Assembly (NCBI GenBank): GCA_964523015.1
Contig: CAZFXN010000061.1
Location: forward strand, 1 to 15,569
From: JAWXBT01 sp964523015
GTDB lineage: Bacteria; Bdellovibrionota_C; UBA2361; J135
DNA: 15,569 bases
Direction of reading: 5' to 3'
Both the position numbers and the translations under genes were made by a program. Shown here in pieces: positions 1 through 7,031 of this stretch. The notes under the pieces were generated by a model. It did not search any database. It worked only from the letters and a program-made list of their open reading frames with translations, and was not told where the DNA came from. Every line of letters starts with the position of its first letter. Within the stretch, counting starts at the first letter, position 1.

Positions 1-193
1 ACTTTTGGGAATTTAGTTTTTCAATCTCTTTTTTGGCCCAACCTAGCTCTTCAAGTGCCTTAGTATAATTTCCTTCAGCCACTAGGGTATCAACCTTTGT
101 GAAAATCGCTTTAAGATCTTCAGAATAAACATTAGTTGCCATACAAATAGTTGCTGAGAGAATGAAAGCAAATACACAGAATATATTTTTCAT
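1..193 (-). CDS. Small secreted protein, 3' end off the left edge
   Basis: The frame opens with ATG at 193 and stays open for 64 codons to the window edge, so the C-terminus is missing. Residues 1-24 look like a Sec signal peptide: MKN, then a hydrophobic core (IFCVFAFILSATICMA), with a plausible cut near NVYSED. The mature part is charged and helical (VDTLVAEGNYTKALEELGWAKKEIEKL) and resembles a single TPR-like helical pair. That suggests a periplasmic or secreted helical protein, but I do not recognise the family. GGTGAT, which matches the 3' part of a long Shine-Dalgarno sequence, lies four bases before the ATG. The gene lies downstream of the 726-residue gene on the same strand with a gap of about 100 bp, and may have its own promoter in that gap. 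Seen: signal peptide and open frame. Inferred: export and helical fold. Confidence 0.6.
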   Translation of the reverse strand, partial: MKNIFCVFAFILSATICMATNVYSEDLKAIFTKVDTLVAEGNYTKALEELGWAKKEIEKLNSQK

Positions 194-232
194 AAGAATC
201 ACCCATAAAGTAAATGAAATTTAAGAATGTTT

Positions 233-260
233 ATCTTAATACACTTGATTTAGGGATCAA
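233..260 (-). promoter_or_regulatory. Possible sigma-70-like promoter for the small secreted protein
   Basis: Read on the minus strand, TTGATC (260-255) and TAAGAT (238-233) are separated by 16 bases. Each matches its consensus at four of six positions. Transcription would start near 226, giving a leader of about 33 nt before the ATG at 193. The -35-like box overlaps a 6-bp inverted repeat (CTTGAT 244-249 / ATCAAG 256-261) that could be an operator. Two four-of-six matches in AT-rich DNA are weak evidence. Confidence 0.25.
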
Positions 261-294
261 GGGAGAAAAGAGTGGAAAACGGCTGTAGAATTAA

Positions 295-2475
295 TTAAGC
301 AGAGTTGTTCTTGGTAATATTCCCTACAGATACGCTTCCAGGGGCACCATAGATAGATGTAACAGATGCGGATTCCGGTCCTTTAGGTTTTGAAGCTGAG
401 AGATCTGACCCAGGGGTACTTTCTGCTAATCCAGATCGTACATCAACTCCCTTTCCTGTTTCAGCAAATCGAGTGTCTTCAGCGTTAGAGCCTAATCGAC
501 CGTCAGAGGCTTGGCCAGAATTTTGGTCAATTTTAGAAGTGTGGATCTCACCTTCAGCGATTTTCAGACCACCAGATCCCGATCTTGATTTCATCCTTGC
601 TTTTTTAAAGGCTTTCTCTAATCCCTCTTCTATTCCCTCTTTTACACCACGCTTTACACCAGCTTCAAATCCTTCTCGGCCACCATTTTTCATTCCAACA
701 GCAACATCATCTGATAAATTAAATTTGCCCTTTAAGCCATCGATACCATCATCAAGATGCTTTTCAAATGTTTCCTTCATTCCATCACGAACATGCTTCT
801 CAATAGGTTCCTTCATCTCTCTAGCTAAAATTTGTTTGATTTCAGCTTCACTACCTACTTTTCTTAACGAAGAGTGCATCTCTTTGGCAGCTTTCTTTTC
901 AATCCCCATCTCTTGGCATTCTTTTATAAATGCTTTCTTGTTCTGATCTACTAAAAATAATCCTCTTTTTGGATTTATAGCTTTCTCTACTAAGTTATGT
1001 GTTGCCTTTTCAACTTGTGTTGAAACCATCTCTTTTGTAACTGAGGCGACATTCCGTTCAGCTATATCACGAGTCATCACTTGTGCAGCTTCAGCTGAGA
1101 GATCTTTTAATGTCCCTTTGGCGGCCACTTGGGATAACTCTTGGCCTAATTCTTTAACTGTGCTCTCTGCAGCCTGTTTAGCTCCAGCTTGTAAAACCTC
1201 TTTTGTTAATCCTTGAGTTACCTCTTTAGCTAAAGTTTTTCCAGCAGTTTCAAATCCCTCTTTTACAGCAGTTTTTAAAACACATTTAGCTGCTTCTTTA
1301 ACTCCCATCCTTAATGTTGCTACACCGACAACTGCTCCTACTGCTGCACCACCAGTCACTACTGTAGCAGCGATAGATCCGATCGACATTGCAGCAAAAG
1401 CTCCATGCATAGCAGCTTGAACTGCGTACCCTTTAGCTGCCTCCATATCTCCATTTGCAACAGCTAATAAACATTGACCACTTGATTTTAAAAACTTATA
1501 GGCATCTGTAATACCCGTCACTTCTCCAACTACTTTTAAAGCAGTCATAGGATCTGTAACGGCAGTCCATAGAGCCTTACCGATTTTTTTATATGTTTCA
1601 GGATCTGTGACTACATCAACTACTTTGCCAGCAGCATTTGCAATCCCTCGGCCAAGAGAGTTCCAAGTCTCAGGATCGGTAATAAAATTACCAATACTTT
1701 TAGCTACTCCCATCATCTTTTCAGGGCTAGTTACAAACTTTGCCGCAGAAGTTAATCCAGACTTTACGGAAGCTATTGTCTTTGGATCAGTAGCAAAATC
1801 ATAAGCTTTTTCAGCTAGAATCGCAGTTCCTTTGGCTAAATTGACAACTACATCTCCACTGTTCGATAAGAAATTCCCAGTATTATGCCAAGCCTTTTCA
1901 TACCAAGATAAGTTATCCCATAATTTTTCAGATTTGCTCTGAGCAGTTTCAATATAAGTTTTTGCTAAACTCTTAAATTCATCATTACTAACGCCGTACT
2001 TTTCTTTAAGAATAGTTAAATCACTAATAATTGCTTTTTCCTTTGCGGATGATTTTTCTGAGAAATTTACCTCAGCATTTTTTTCAGCCATTCCTTTGGC
2101 TTCGATTTGCATCTCTCGTTGTCGTTCCTGAGCAGCTCTTTCAGTTGCCTGTTGACGACGTTGAGCTTCCTGTTGTCTTTGAAGTTCCTGTTGCCGCTGT
2201 AGAGTCTGATCAGTAAAAGTTCTTAGATTTGCTCTTTCAAGTGCGGCATCTAAGGTCGGGTTAAGCGGAGTATTACCTCGGGAATCAACCTTCAGTAAGT
2301 CTATTCGATTTCTTGGACCTTGATCTCGAAGTAATGAGTCTCGATCTAGTGATCCAAGATTATTTGCTGAGAGATTATGTTGGTCGGCTGTACCGCGTCG
2401 ATCTCCAACGTGAACATCCCTTTCGGCTGTTGCTAAATTGCCACCTTTTTGATTTATATCTGCGAAAGCTACCAC
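295..2475 (-). CDS. Large modular helical repeat protein of unknown function (726 aa)
   Basis: I do not recognise this protein. It starts with GTG at 2475, with AAGAGG (2486-2481) five bases upstream, the best ribosome binding site in the window. No signal peptide is visible. In order: a polar, probably disordered N-terminus (1-88); a Q/R/E-rich coiled-coil stretch (90-127); a helical segment with WDNLSWYEKAWHNTG (186-200); five copies of a (T/S)(D/S)P(E/K)T-type motif at 227-311, spaced 17-24 residues; a Gly/Ala-rich hydrophobic stretch (356-388); long K/E/A-rich amphipathic helices (393-500); a run of seven glycines exactly every fourth residue (594-618) continued by Ala at 622 and 626; and a Ser/Gly/Pro-rich disordered tail (630-726). 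Coiled coils around one hydrophobic region, with disordered ends, recall secreted translocator or effector proteins, but that is only analogy. It sits downstream of murG on the same strand after 147 bp. Confidence 0.75.
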   Translation of the reverse strand: MVAFADINQKGGNLATAERDVHVGDRRGTADQHNLSANNLGSLDRDSLLRDQGPRNRIDLLKVDSRGNTPLNPTLDAALERANLRTFTDQTLQRQQELQRQQEAQRRQQATERAAQERQREMQIEAKGMAEKNAEVNFSEKSSAKEKAIISDLTILKEKYGVSNDEFKSLAKTYIETAQSKSEKLWDNLSWYEKAWHNTGNFLSNSGDVVVNLAKGTAILAEKAYDFATDPKTIASVKSGLTSAAKFVTSPEKMMGVAKSIGNFITDPETWNSLGRGIANAAGKVVDVVTDPETYKKIGKALWTAVTDPMTALKVVGEVTGITDAYKFLKSSGQCLLAVANGDMEAAKGYAVQAAMHGAFAAMSIGSIAATVVTGGAAVGAVVGVATLRMGVKEAAKCVLKTAVKEGFETAGKTLAKEVTQGLTKEVLQAGAKQAAESTVKELGQELSQVAAKGTLKDLSAEAAQVMTRDIAERNVASVTKEMVSTQVEKATHNLVEKAINPKRGLFLVDQNKKAFIKECQEMGIEKKAAKEMHSSLRKVGSEAEIKQILAREMKEPIEKHVRDGMKETFEKHLDDGIDGLKGKFNLSDDVAVGMKNGGREGFEAGVKRGVKEGIEEGLEKAFKKARMKSRSGSGGLKIAEGEIHTSKIDQNSGQASDGRLGSNAEDTRFAETGKGVDVRSGLAESTPGSDLSASKPKGPESASVTSIYGAPGSVSVGNITKNNSA

Positions 2476-2480
2476 AAAAA

Positions 2481-2486
2481 CCTCTT
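2481..2486 (-). promoter_or_regulatory. Shine-Dalgarno sequence fixing the GTG start of the 726-aa gene
   Basis: AAGAGG on the minus strand lies five bases before the GTG at 2475. It decides this start, because GTG would otherwise be ambiguous. Most other genes here lack such a site. It lies in one arm and loop of a short inverted repeat (CTCTTA / TAAGAG), which could fold over the site. Confidence 0.55.
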
Positions 2487-2555
2487 ACTTTTAATTAAGA
2501 GAATAAAAACTGAACACTTCTATATTGTTATGATTAAAACTTTTGAGAATGACAC

Positions 2556-2570
2556 TTACCCTTAGCTAAG
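2556..2570. repeat. Palindromic intergenic element, copy 1 (TTACCCTTAGCTAAG)
   Basis: This 15-mer contains a perfect 10-bp palindrome, CTTAGCTAAG (2561-2570). It sits between the end of murG and the start of the 726-aa gene. A near-identical copy, differing by one inserted T, lies upstream of murD at 6459-6474. It is not followed by a T-run on either strand, so it does not look like an intrinsic terminator. A protein-binding site or small dispersed repeat is possible. Confidence 0.35.
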
Positions 2571-2622
2571 TAACCTACTGAAATCTAAAGCAAAATTTAA
2601 TGAAGGTCAGAAAAGTTCTAGA

Positions 2623-3741
2623 TTATAATCTTTGATCCACAAAATCATCGATTAACTTAAGACATCCTTCGGCAATACTTTCCGCAGCATCAACTGAAAT
2701 ATTTCGACCACTTCTGGAAAAATATTCATTATAATTTTTAAGGTCTAGTAACTCATCTAATGCTTTCATTAGTCTCTCTTTAAAACCTTCCCCTTCAGTT
2801 ACTATCAATGCTTTTTTAATATCTGAAAGAGCTTTGGCATTTACAAGTTGATGACCTCCCTGTGAACTAGGCAAGGGTACAAAGATAGCTGGACGATTAA
2901 TTGCTGAGATCTCTGCTACCGATCCTGCCCCTGAGCGTGAAATAACAATATGTGAAAAGTTATAAGCCTCAGTCATATCTGTAATAAAAGGTAAAACAGT
3001 CGCATTAATATCATGAGATTTATAGGCTATTGCGACCTTTTCCTTATTCTCAGGGCGACACTGATGTAAAAGATTGACCTTTTTCTCTTTTAAAAATGGA
3101 GCTAATTCGATCAGGATATTATCTAGGGAATTTGAGCCTTGAGAACCGCCAAGAACTAAAAGGTTACTCGGCGCATCTCCAGATACGTTAATAGGATGAA
3201 CTAATTTTATCTCCGATCGAATCGGATGTCCTGTAACAACTGTTTTACTTTTTGGAAATGAAGTTCCATCAAATGCCGTAGAGATCCTACTAGCAAAAAT
3301 GGATAAAAACTTATTTGCTAAACCTGGAGAAGCCTCAGCTTCATGAATCCAGGTAGGAATTCCGAATATGGCACCTACAGTTACCGGATACACTGTTACG
3401 TAACCACCAAATCCCATAATTAAATCAGGCTTTAGCTCTCTAATTAGTTTGATAGTCTTAGCTAATGTAACAGGCATCTTTAAAAGAAAGGTAAGAATTC
3501 CTTTAACTCCTAATCCTGTTATCCCAGAAGTAGAAATAACGTTAAGCTTGTACCCTGCTCCTTCTATCAATTTTGCATCTAAAGCTCTACCAGCTCCAAC
3601 AAATTGAATCTCTAGATCGCGGCCTCTTTTCTCTTTAATTTTCTCTTTAAAAGCTCGCGCCACAAAAAGAGCTGGAAATATATGGCCTCCTGAGCCACTT
3701 GCTGCTATTAGGACTCTAATTTTCGAATTACCATCTAACAT
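2623..3741 (-). CDS. murG: UDP-GlcNAc:undecaprenyl-PP-MurNAc-pentapeptide GlcNAc transferase MurG
   Basis: MurG transfers GlcNAc from UDP-GlcNAc to lipid I on the inner face of the cytoplasmic membrane, making lipid II. At 372 aa it has family-typical length and the two-domain GT-B layout. Visible motifs: the first glycine loop GSGGHIFPAL (15-24), GFGGYVT (110-116), TGHPIRSEI (170-178), the linker and second glycine loop LVLGGSQGS (195-203), and the donor-site segment SRSGAGSVAEI (268-278) followed by HQLVNA (297-302). The usually conserved HEQN acceptor-site motif reads HEAE (133-136) and GTGGH reads GSGGH, so it is a divergent member. It starts 11 bp after the ftsW stop with no evident Shine-Dalgarno sequence, so coupled translation with ftsW is likely. 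It is the last gene of the murD-ftsW-murG block. Confidence 0.95.
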   Translation of the reverse strand: MLDGNSKIRVLIAASGSGGHIFPALFVARAFKEKIKEKRGRDLEIQFVGAGRALDAKLIEGAGYKLNVISTSGITGLGVKGILTFLLKMPVTLAKTIKLIRELKPDLIMGFGGYVTVYPVTVGAIFGIPTWIHEAEASPGLANKFLSIFASRISTAFDGTSFPKSKTVVTGHPIRSEIKLVHPINVSGDAPSNLLVLGGSQGSNSLDNILIELAPFLKEKKVNLLHQCRPENKEKVAIAYKSHDINATVLPFITDMTEAYNFSHIVISRSGAGSVAEISAINRPAIFVPLPSSQGGHQLVNAKALSDIKKALIVTEGEGFKERLMKALDELLDLKNYNEYFSRSGRNISVDAAESIAEGCLKLIDDFVDQRL

Positions 3742-3752
3742 TTGAAAGCCAT

Positions 3753-4934
3753 TTATCGGTTAGATCTCTGATGCGATCTAGATAACGCTAATAGTAAGCC
3801 AACTGACATTAATGAGACAATAACACTGGATCCACCGTAGCTAACTAATGGCAAAGTTAGTCCCTTTGTTGGTAAAAGACCCAATGTTACACCAACGTTT
3901 AGTAGTGCAGGCAAAACGATTAGCGTAGTTAACCCTATTCCAACAGCATAAAAATAAGTATCGTCAATAAATTTTCGACAAAGTTTCACTCCCCGCCACA
4001 GAAAAATAAGGAAGAAAGAGAGCAACGCTAAGCATCCAATGAAACCTAACTCCTCAGCAACTACTGCAAAGATAAAATCATTATGTGCAGCTGGTAAAAA
4101 GAAAAGTTTCTGCTGACTCTCGCCTAATCCTACACCAGTCAACCCTCCATTCCCAACAGCAATTAAAGATTGAATGAGTTGGTATCCCTGACCAGAATGA
4201 TCTTGATAAGGATCAAGAAATCCTAAAACCCTCTTTAAGCGATAAGGAGAAAGCATCACTAAAAGTCCAGCTACAGAGGCAATCAGTGTTGCTCCTCCGG
4301 CTATAAATAAAAGGCTTCCTCCACAGGCAAAGATCATTATTATTGTAGTTAAAGATATAACTGCAGCACTTCCAAAGTCAGGCTGTAATAGCAATGGAAT
4401 CGAGATTAAAGCAATATAAATTAATGGCATAACGATAGAGTATTTAAACTCTAAAAGCTTTTGATCGTTTTTAGCCACATATCCAGCAATAAAAAACACC
4501 ATTAGTACCTTAACTAGCTCAGCCGGCTGAAATCTAATAGGACCCATCCCGATCCACCTCATTGCACCACCACCTTTTAATCCAAGGCCTGGAATCAGAA
4601 CAAGTGCTAATAAGAGAATCGAGATTGGGAAAAGATAATGGGAGATTTTTTTAAGTTTTTGTACATTAAGATACGAGATTGCGACTAACATAATTAATCC
4701 AACAATAACGGAAGCCCCCTGCCTTTTGACAAAATAGAATGCATCTTTAAATTTCTCATCTGCGACAACTGCAGTCGTTGAGTAGATCATAATAAGCCCA
4801 AAGGCGACTATTATAATGGAGGTAAAAAACATTACCTGATCAGAGAAAAAAGGGAATGTCTTTAACCGTCGAGGTGACAACCTAGCTTGCTGTGATAGGT
4901 GTTGATGAGTGAGATGCGCGCTCTGCTGTACCAT
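3753..4934 (-). CDS. ftsW: Septal peptidoglycan glycosyltransferase FtsW (SEDS family)
   Basis: FtsW is the polytopic SEDS enzyme that polymerises lipid II into septal glycan, together with the transpeptidase FtsI. About ten membrane segments are visible between residues 35 and 385. SEDS signatures: GGAMRWIGMGPIRFQPAELVK (123-142, internal residues vary), QPDFGSA (184-190), PAAHNDFIFAVVAEELG (281-297), whose Asp286 aligns with the catalytic Asp of E. coli FtsW, and LPTKGLTLPLVSYGGSS (354-370). The chosen ATG at 4934 makes the gene overlap the murD end by 53 bp and gives a polar 30-residue N-tail. Other possible starts are TTG at 4880, one base after the murD stop, and ATG at 4832, just before the first membrane helix. 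None has a clear Shine-Dalgarno sequence. FtsW rather than RodA is supported by the place between murD and murG. Confidence 0.93.
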   Translation of the reverse strand: MVQQSAHLTHQHLSQQARLSPRRLKTFPFFSDQVMFFTSIIIVAFGLIMIYSTTAVVADEKFKDAFYFVKRQGASVIVGLIMLVAISYLNVQKLKKISHYLFPISILLLALVLIPGLGLKGGGAMRWIGMGPIRFQPAELVKVLMVFFIAGYVAKNDQKLLEFKYSIVMPLIYIALISIPLLLQPDFGSAAVISLTTIIMIFACGGSLLFIAGGATLIASVAGLLVMLSPYRLKRVLGFLDPYQDHSGQGYQLIQSLIAVGNGGLTGVGLGESQQKLFFLPAAHNDFIFAVVAEELGFIGCLALLSFFLIFLWRGVKLCRKFIDDTYFYAVGIGLTTLIVLPALLNVGVTLGLLPTKGLTLPLVSYGGSSVIVSLMSVGLLLALSRSHQRSNR

Positions 4935-6408
4935 AATCTAAAAATAACTTCTCAAGAGCCTCTCCACGTTTTTCGAAATTTTGAAATTCATCAAAACTTG
5001 CGCAGCCGGGGCTAAATAGAACAATATCTCCAGAGGTAGCACGACTCATCGAAGAGTGAAAGGCTTCTTTAACATCGCGCACCTGTACACACGGGATTGA
5101 AGCCGCCCTTAAGTGATTTAATATTATGTGACCATCTCCACCAAAACAAACTACTGGCTTTTCAGGCAAGATCTGTCCCCTTAAAAGTGAAGTAAGTGGG
5201 GACCATGAACCAGCTTTGACCATCCCGCCAAGTAAGAGATGAACGTAAGAATTTGGATTAGCTTGATAAGCAGAATTTAATGCGGCACAACTTGCAGCTA
5301 CAGTAGTAGATTTAGAATCGTTAATTATCATTACCCCTGAAATATCTCCAAGACTCTGAAACCGATGCCTTAAACCTGTAAATGATTTTAGTGCTGATAA
5401 ACAACCTTGGTAAGTTCCATTAAGAGCTTTTGAAGCTAAAAGTGAAGCGGCAACATTATACCGGTTATGCACTCCTAGTAATTTAAACTCATTAAGATCA
5501 TATGTTTCCTCAGAGTTATTAAGCCTAACTGTCACTAGGTCTATACCCTCAGAGGGTGAGTAGTTAATAAATGCATATTCATTAGATATCTTTTCTAATT
5601 TATTTTTATCTCTACCAAATGGCAATCTCCTACCCTTAATCATCGAGATCACACTTAGATATCTATCGTCATCTAAATTAAATATTGAGTAATCTAGATC
5701 TGATTGAAGGGTAAATATCTTTCCTTTAATTGCTAGATACCGATCTATTGTTCCATGTCTTTCAAGATGATTTTCAGAGATGTTTAGCCAAACACTAACC
5801 TTAGGATGCAGATGATGACAAGTTTCTAATTGATAACTTGATGCTTCAACTACAAGGGGTCCTGTAACTTTAACTCTATGAGCTGAAAATATATTTGTGT
5901 TATTAAGTAGTGAAATAACTGGCAATCCTACATTGCCACAAAGTTTTGCTTCTTGCTGAGAGGCTTTTAGCATCTCTGTGATTAATGTAACTGTTGTTGA
6001 TTTTCCGTTACTCCCTGTTACAACAATTGTAGGGGCCTCTATCAGACTAATCGCTAATTCTAATTCATTTGCTATTACAATACCGGCTCTCTGAACTGCT
6101 GCAACTATGGAAGCCTCAAGTGAAACTCCTGGACTTAGTACACATAAACCAACATTAGATAGATAAGGAGCAACCTGTTCTCCATCTATACCTAAATGAA
6201 CTTCAATTCCCTTAGTCTTTAACTGATCAATTAATTCATCCTGCCCTTTACGTTTAAAATCCTCGAGCGAAGATTTATCAACTGCAATTATTTTAAATCC
6301 GGAATCAGATAAGACATTAGCTGCCTCACTACCGCTGATACCAAGTCCTACAATAAGGATCTTTTGATTCTTGGTTTTGATCTCTTTTATAAATTCAAGC
6401 AAATTCAT
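4882..6408 (-). CDS. murD: UDP-MurNAc-L-alanine:D-glutamate ligase MurD
   Basis: MurD adds D-glutamate to UDP-MurNAc-L-Ala in the cytoplasm, using ATP. The order of motifs is that of Mur ligases: an N-terminal Rossmann domain binding UDP (VGLGISGSEAAN, 20-31), the ATP loop TGSNGKST (131-138), GNVGLP (158-163), EASSYQLE (188-195), NISENHLERHG (209-219), a likely carbamylated lysine at K228 (YLAIKGK), GVHNRYNVAAS (312-322), LRHRF (346-350), INDSKST (362-368), LLGGMVKAGSW (392-402) and SPGCASFDEFQNFEKRG (466-482). At 508 aa it is longer than the usual 440-460, with extra residues between the ATP loop and the central domain and within 235-305. The ATG at 6408 has only a weak GAAG upstream. It is the first gene of the block; mraY, its usual upstream partner, is not here. 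Confidence 0.95.
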   Translation of the reverse strand: MNLLEFIKEIKTKNQKILIVGLGISGSEAANVLSDSGFKIIAVDKSSLEDFKRKGQDELIDQLKTKGIEVHLGIDGEQVAPYLSNVGLCVLSPGVSLEASIVAAVQRAGIVIANELELAISLIEAPTIVVTGSNGKSTTVTLITEMLKASQQEAKLCGNVGLPVISLLNNTNIFSAHRVKVTGPLVVEASSYQLETCHHLHPKVSVWLNISENHLERHGTIDRYLAIKGKIFTLQSDLDYSIFNLDDDRYLSVISMIKGRRLPFGRDKNKLEKISNEYAFINYSPSEGIDLVTVRLNNSEETYDLNEFKLLGVHNRYNVAASLLASKALNGTYQGCLSALKSFTGLRHRFQSLGDISGVMIINDSKSTTVAASCAALNSAYQANPNSYVHLLLGGMVKAGSWSPLTSLLRGQILPEKPVVCFGGDGHIILNHLRAASIPCVQVRDVKEAFHSSMSRATSGDIVLFSPGCASFDEFQNFEKRGEALEKLFLDYGTAERASHSSTPITAS

Positions 6409-6458
6409 GGTTACTTCATACCAAATACTAGAAAAACCCTCAATTGCTTCATAAAAAG

Positions 6459-6474
6459 TTACCCTTTAGCTAAG
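6459..6474. repeat. Palindromic intergenic element, copy 2 (TTACCCTTTAGCTAAG)
   Basis: This is the second copy of the element at 2556-2570, with one extra T. Here it can also form a small stem, CCCTT / AAGGG (6462-6466 / 6472-6476), with a five-base loop. It lies in the 91-bp divergent gap between murD and the secreted-protein gene at 6500, where a shared operator would be expected. I found no convincing promoter hexamers in this gap. Confidence 0.35.
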
Positions 6475-6499
6475 GGCAGGAATTAGTTATTGTATCCTT

Positions 6500-7009
6500 A
6501 TGAAAGCTTTTCTCTCACTTTTATTTATTGTGACCTTAGTCCTTGAGGTTAAAGCTGAAGATGTCGTAAGTCCCAACTCTCCCTGGCCAGAGAATATTTT
6601 TGAGCAGCAACCTGAAGAAGAGCACTCGCTCGGTTATAAGATCTTACTATGGGTTCCTAATAGAGTCCTCGATTTTATTGATATATTTAAGTTTGACGTT
6701 GGAGCTGGGCCAGCAGTTGGGGGAGTTATTAGGATATCTAGATACGCCCAAGCAGGATTCCGTACCGTTGCGCCACTCTCTGTAAGAGTAGGATTGATGG
6801 GTAGGCGGCTCCCTTTTATGGTTGAGACCTCTAGTGAGATAGGTGTTAGCCCGGCATTTAAACAATCCCATGATAGGGATGTTTGTGCTGCAGAAATTGG
6901 TCTTGGTGTAGACCTTTTCCTTGGAGTCTATGGTGGTGTTTGCTTAGATGAAACCTTTGATTTTATATCCGGGCTATTTTTAGTAGATCTTCAGGGGGAT
7001 GATTTTTAA
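6500..7009 (+). CDS. Conserved-looking secreted or outer-membrane protein, function unknown
   Basis: 169 aa. Residues 1-19 form a clean Sec signal peptide (MKAFLSLLFIVTLVLEVKA, cut before EDV). The mature part has a polar linker (20-45), a hydrophobic anchor-like segment KILLWVPNRVLDFIDIFKFDVG (47-68, split by charged residues), then alternating short hydrophobic and glycine-rich stretches (GAGPAVGGVIRI, GLGVDLFLGVYGGVCLD), as in small outer-membrane beta-structures. From memory, short secreted proteins with a WxPNRVLDxxDIxxxDVGxGP pattern recur in Gram-negative genomes without known function; I cannot verify that match. It has two cysteines (C129, C148 approximately). There is no Shine-Dalgarno sequence near the ATG. 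It is divergent from murD and convergent with the next gene, ending 22 bp from it with no terminator visible between them. Confidence 0.75.
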   Translation: MKAFLSLLFIVTLVLEVKAEDVVSPNSPWPENIFEQQPEEEHSLGYKILLWVPNRVLDFIDIFKFDVGAGPAVGGVIRISRYAQAGFRTVAPLSVRVGLMGRRLPFMVETSSEIGVSPAFKQSHDRDVCAAEIGLGVDLFLGVYGGVCLDETFDFISGLFLVDLQGDDF

Positions 7010-7031
7010 TCGCTGGAGTTAGGCTTGATTT

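Noticed and set aside
244..261. CTTGAT/ATCAAG inverted repeat considered as a terminator for the 726-aa gene
   Set aside because: The stem is six weak base pairs with no T-run after it on the minus strand; it fits better as part of a possible promoter or operator.
473..946. Open frame of 157 codons on the plus strand
   Set aside because: It lies wholly antisense within the 726-aa gene, which has a good ribosome site and structured protein features. The product is S/F/P-rich low complexity, typical of a reverse-strand shadow.
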